The notes below the pieces were generated by a model. That model saw only the letters and a list, made by a program, of their open reading frames with translations, was not told the origin of the DNA and made no database searches. This document shows, piece by piece, positions 13,096-15,461 of a stretch of 15,461 nt of DNA. The translations under genes and the position numbers were made by a program. Origin of the DNA: JBBIUS01 sp037440105 (lineage in GTDB: Bacteria > Patescibacteriota > Patescibacteriia > XYB2-FULL-38-15). The stretch is taken from assembly GCA_037440105.1 (NCBI GenBank), contig JBBIUS010000017.1:1-15461 (forward strand), in the 5' to 3' direction. The first letter of the stretch is position 1. The number at the start of each line of letters is the position of its first letter.

Positions 13096-13536
13096 ATGCC
13101 TATCATTCGTTGGAGACCCTGGGAGACTTGGGAGCCCTTTGAAGAAATTGATAGATTCTTTGAAGGTTTCCCAACATTGCCAGAAAGAGTTGCTGGTTTT
13201 GTGCCCGCTTTGGATATTTATCAGACAAAAGACAGTGTTGTTGTTGAGACACCGTTGGCTGGAGTTGATCCAGAAGATGTTGATATTTCGATTGAGGACA
13301 GTGTATTGACTATCAAGGGAAAAACAGAAAGAAAAACAGAAGTTGATGAAAAAGATTTTTACCGCAAAGAAGTTCGTTACGGCAGTTTTTACCGCTCTGT
13401 TCATTTGCCAGTGCCAGTAGTCGGCAATAAGGCAAGCGCCAAGTCAGAAGCAGGAATGTTGAAAGTCGTGATCCCTAAAGCGCCGGAAGCAAAAGCCAAG
13501 GCGATTAAGGTTAAGGTGGTAAAAGGAAAGAAATAA
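13096..13536 (+). CDS. Small heat shock protein, Hsp20/alpha-crystallin family
   Basis: A 146-aa ATP-independent holdase that binds unfolding proteins and passes them to DnaK. A Trp/Phe-rich N-terminal region (1-35) is followed by the alpha-crystallin domain (about 36-127): PALDIYQTKDSVVVETPLAGV (37-57), VLTIKGKTER (70-79), RYGSFYRSVHLP (94-105) and the hallmark AGMLKVVIPK (119-128). A lysine/alanine-rich tail ends the protein, with IKVKV (137-141) as a possible C-terminal anchoring motif. An in-frame GTG at 13084 would add four residues, but the Shine-Dalgarno overlaps it. Position between grpE and dnaK fits heat-shock regulation, although no CIRCE precedes this gene itself. Confidence 0.94.
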   Translation: MPIIRWRPWETWEPFEEIDRFFEGFPTLPERVAGFVPALDIYQTKDSVVVETPLAGVDPEDVDISIEDSVLTIKGKTERKTEVDEKDFYRKEVRYGSFYRSVHLPVPVVGNKASAKSEAGMLKVVIPKAPEAKAKAIKVKVVKGKK

Positions 13537-13558
13537 ATAATTTATTTGTGGATAAATT

Positions 13559-13582
13559 GTTCCACGCTACGCGGCGTGGAAC
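13559..13582. repeat. GC-rich hairpin after hsp20
   Basis: GTTCCACGC and GCGTGGAAC form a 9-bp perfect stem around TACGCG, 23 bp after the hsp20 stop. Flanking AT-rich arms (AATAATTTATTTGT before; ACAAATAATTATT, 13591-13603, after) extend it imperfectly. No T-run follows, so it is either a bidirectional processing hairpin or a weak terminator. Confidence 0.6.
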
Positions 13583-13612
13583 AGGAATTTACAAATAATT
13601 ATTACTAATCAT

Positions 13613-13671
13613 TAAGCGAATAACAGCGAATCAAAAGCGAATTCGTTTAATATTCGCTTTTAATTCGCTTA
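13613..13671. repeat. Nested GCGAAT inverted repeats upstream of dnaK
   Basis: Outer arms TAAGCGAAT (13613-13621) and ATTCGCTTA (13663-13671) enclose inner arms AAAAGCGAAT (13633-13642) and ATTCGCTTTT (13652-13661); a further AGCGAAT lies at 13625-13631. The element ends 18 bp before the dnaK ATG. It may be a regulatory dyad or a lineage-specific intergenic repeat. Confidence 0.6.
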
Positions 13672-13689
13672 GTGATTTGTGAGAATAAT

Positions 13690-15461
13690 ATGAAAATTTT
13701 AGGAATCGATTTAGGTACAACTAATTCTTGTATGGCCATCATTGAAGGTGGCGAGCCGAAAGTGTTGGAAAATAAAGAGGGGGCGAGAACAACGCCTTCA
13801 GTTGTTGCTATTTCAAAGAACGGTGAAAGATTGGTTGGTCAAATTGCCAAGAGGCAGTCGGTCACCAATCCGGAAAACACGCTTTATTCAATTAAACGTT
13901 TGATTGGCCGGCGCTTTGATGATCCAGAAGTTCAGCGTGATTTAAAGATTTTGCCTTTTAAAATTAAACAGTCAGGCGTTGGCGTAAAGGTAGTGATGGG
14001 AGATAAAGAATATACGCCGCAGGAAATTTCGGCCATGGTTTTACAAAAATTAAAAACTGACGCAGAGGAAAAATTAGGAGAAAAAATTGAAGAAGCAGTC
14101 ATTACTGTGCCAGCTTATTTTGACGACTCACAGAGGCAAGCAACTAAAGAAGCTGGGGAAATCGCTGGACTCAAGGTGCGTCGGATCATTAATGAGCCAA
14201 CAGCCGCGGCCTTGGCTTATGGTTTTGATAAGAAGAAGGGTCAGCAAATCGCGGTTTATGACCTTGGCGGCGGAACTTTTGATATTTCCATTTTGGATAT
14301 TGGTCAGGATACGGTTGAAGTCAAATCAACGAACGGCGATACACATTTAGGTGGTGATGATTTTGACCAGAGAATTATTAAATGGATTTTAGATGAATTC
14401 AAAAAAGACCAGGGAATTGATTTGTCGAAAGATCCGTTGGCGCTTCAAAGAATCAAAGAAGCGGCAGAAAAAGCTAAGATAGAATTATCAACTTCAATGG
14501 AAACAGAAATTAATCAGCCATTTATAACTTCTGATGCTTCCGGGCCGAAACATTTGGTTATGAAATTGACTCGGGCAAAGTTAGAAGAATTAGTTGGTGA
14601 TCTGGTAGAAGCGACATTAGAGCCGTGCCGAAGAGCTCTGGCTGATGCAAAAATGGATGTTAAAGATATTGAAGAAGTCATTATGGTTGGTGGAATGACA
14701 AGAATGCCTTTGGTGCTCCAGACAGTAGAAAAGTTCTTTGGTAAAAAACCAAATTTATCAGTAAACCCTGATGAAGTTGTGGCAGTTGGTGCGGCAGTTC
14801 AGGCAGGCGTGCTTCAAGGCGAAGTGCGCGATATTCTGCTTTTGGACGTGACGCCATTGACTTTGGGTATTGAGACTTTGGGCGCGGTGATGACGCCGTT
14901 GATTTCCAGAAACACTACGATTCCAACTTCAAAGTCGCAAATATTTTCAACTGCGGCCGATGGCCAGACATCAGTGGAAATTCATGTTTTGCAGGGTGAG
15001 CGGCCAATGGCAGCTGACAATAAGACTTTAGGTCGGTTTATTTTGTCAGGTATTCCGCCGGCTCCGCGCGGCATTCCGCAAATTGAAGTAACTTTTGATA
15101 TTGATGCCAATGGGATTTTAAATGTTAAGGCAAAAGATAAAGCGACAGGCAAAGAGCAGTCAATCACGATTACTGCTTCAACCGGGTTGTCAAAAGATGA
15201 GATTGAGAGAATGAAAAAAGAAGCGGAAATGCACGCGGCAGAAGATCAAAAGAAAAAAGAGTTAATTGATTTGCGCAATACCGCTGAGACGATTATTTAT
15301 ACCACTGAGAAAATGCTGAAAGATGCTGGCGATAAAGTTAAGCCGGAAGATAAGAAAGCCATTGAAGAAAAAGTTGAGGCTTTGAAAAAGGTGAAAGATG
15401 GTGACGATAAAGCTGCTATCCAAAAAGCGGCAGATGAACTAGCCCAGACAGCGCAAAAAGT
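13690..15461 (+). CDS. dnaK: Molecular chaperone DnaK (Hsp70), 3' end outside window
   Basis: The frame from the ATG at 13690 is open for 590 codons to the window edge; the missing end is the C-terminal lid tail. The nucleotide-binding domain shows GIDLGTTNSC (5-14), VPAYFDDSQRQATKEAG, INEPTAAALAYGF, DLGGGTFDISIL and VGGMTRMP. The interdomain linker is DILLLDVTPLTLGIETLG (381-398), followed by the substrate-binding domain (TTIPTSKSQIFSTAADGQTSVEIHVLQGER, then LGRFILSGIPPAPRGIPQIEVTFDIDANGILNV) and the start of the helical lid. DnaK binds exposed hydrophobic segments in an ATP cycle driven by DnaJ and GrpE. Upstream are a nested dyad and only a weak purine stretch (GTGAG). It belongs to the CIRCE-controlled cluster by position, unless it has an unrecognised promoter of its own. 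Confidence 0.97.
   Translation, partial: MKILGIDLGTTNSCMAIIEGGEPKVLENKEGARTTPSVVAISKNGERLVGQIAKRQSVTNPENTLYSIKRLIGRRFDDPEVQRDLKILPFKIKQSGVGVKVVMGDKEYTPQEISAMVLQKLKTDAEEKLGEKIEEAVITVPAYFDDSQRQATKEAGEIAGLKVRRIINEPTAAALAYGFDKKKGQQIAVYDLGGGTFDISILDIGQDTVEVKSTNGDTHLGGDDFDQRIIKWILDEFKKDQGIDLSKDPLALQRIKEAAEKAKIELSTSMETEINQPFITSDASGPKHLVMKLTRAKLEELVGDLVEATLEPCRRALADAKMDVKDIEEVIMVGGMTRMPLVLQTVEKFFGKKPNLSVNPDEVVAVGAAVQAGVLQGEVRDILLLDVTPLTLGIETLGAVMTPLISRNTTIPTSKSQIFSTAADGQTSVEIHVLQGERPMAADNKTLGRFILSGIPPAPRGIPQIEVTFDIDANGILNVKAKDKATGKEQSITITASTGLSKDEIERMKKEAEMHAAEDQKKKELIDLRNTAETIIYTTEKMLKDAGDKVKPEDKKAIEEKVEALKKVKDGDDKAAIQKAADELAQTAQK

Noticed and set aside
13066..13404. 112-aa minus-strand ORF opposite hsp20
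   Set aside because: It is antisense to a clear alpha-crystallin gene and has no family likeness or ribosome site.
14087..14350. 87-aa plus-strand ORF within dnaK
   Set aside because: A shadow frame of dnaK, whose own frame is open and fully conserved through this part.

Overview
The window looks like a chromosomal segment of a small-genome, AT-rich bacterium of the Candidate Phyla Radiation (Patescibacteria, Parcubacteria/Microgenomates-like). This is inferred from compact versions of universal genes (HrcA about 230 aa, YidC 238 aa, MurF without a full N-terminal domain), few Shine-Dalgarno sequences, short spacers, and two lineage-typical small proteins (a PaaX/Cas2-like regulator and a 110-aa conserved protein). 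TGA, TAA and TAG all act as stops, so there is no sign of UGA recoding.

Layout. Positions 1-2700 are read leftwards: the N-terminus of a P-type cation ATPase (cut by the window edge), a small cysteine-rich lipoprotein, and a ZnuB/ZnuC-like metal ABC permease and ATPase overlapping by 17 bp. At 2785-2983 (minus strand) lies the most unusual locus: a complete tRNA-Pro(CGG) sits inside the anticodon loop of a second, fully paired tRNA-Pro-like gene, held by a perfect 15-bp inverted repeat. From 3118 to the end all protein genes read rightwards: uppS, a PaaX/Cas2-fold protein, rarA, a 110-aa conserved protein, a class B penicillin-binding protein, murF, a strong terminator, tRNA-Glu(CTC), yidC, a roughly 400-nt structured RNA with its own promoter and terminator, an SPFH-domain protein, then a heat-shock cluster hrcA-grpE-hsp20-dnaK under a CIRCE operator. 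dnaK is cut by the right edge.

Functional themes. UppS, the transpeptidase and MurF belong to peptidoglycan synthesis (lipid carrier, last cytoplasmic ligase, cross-linking). YidC serves membrane insertion. HrcA, GrpE, Hsp20 and DnaK form a chaperone module with classical HrcA/CIRCE control.

The best candidates for undescribed biology are (1) the tRNA-within-tRNA locus, (2) the unassigned structured RNA at about 10423-10819, with mutually exclusive or pseudoknotted helices, and (3) a 22-bp perfect palindrome repeated exactly at the start codons of two consecutive genes, the first of which encodes a likely DNA-binding regulator. No CRISPR array, insertion sequence, integrase or phage gene was seen.
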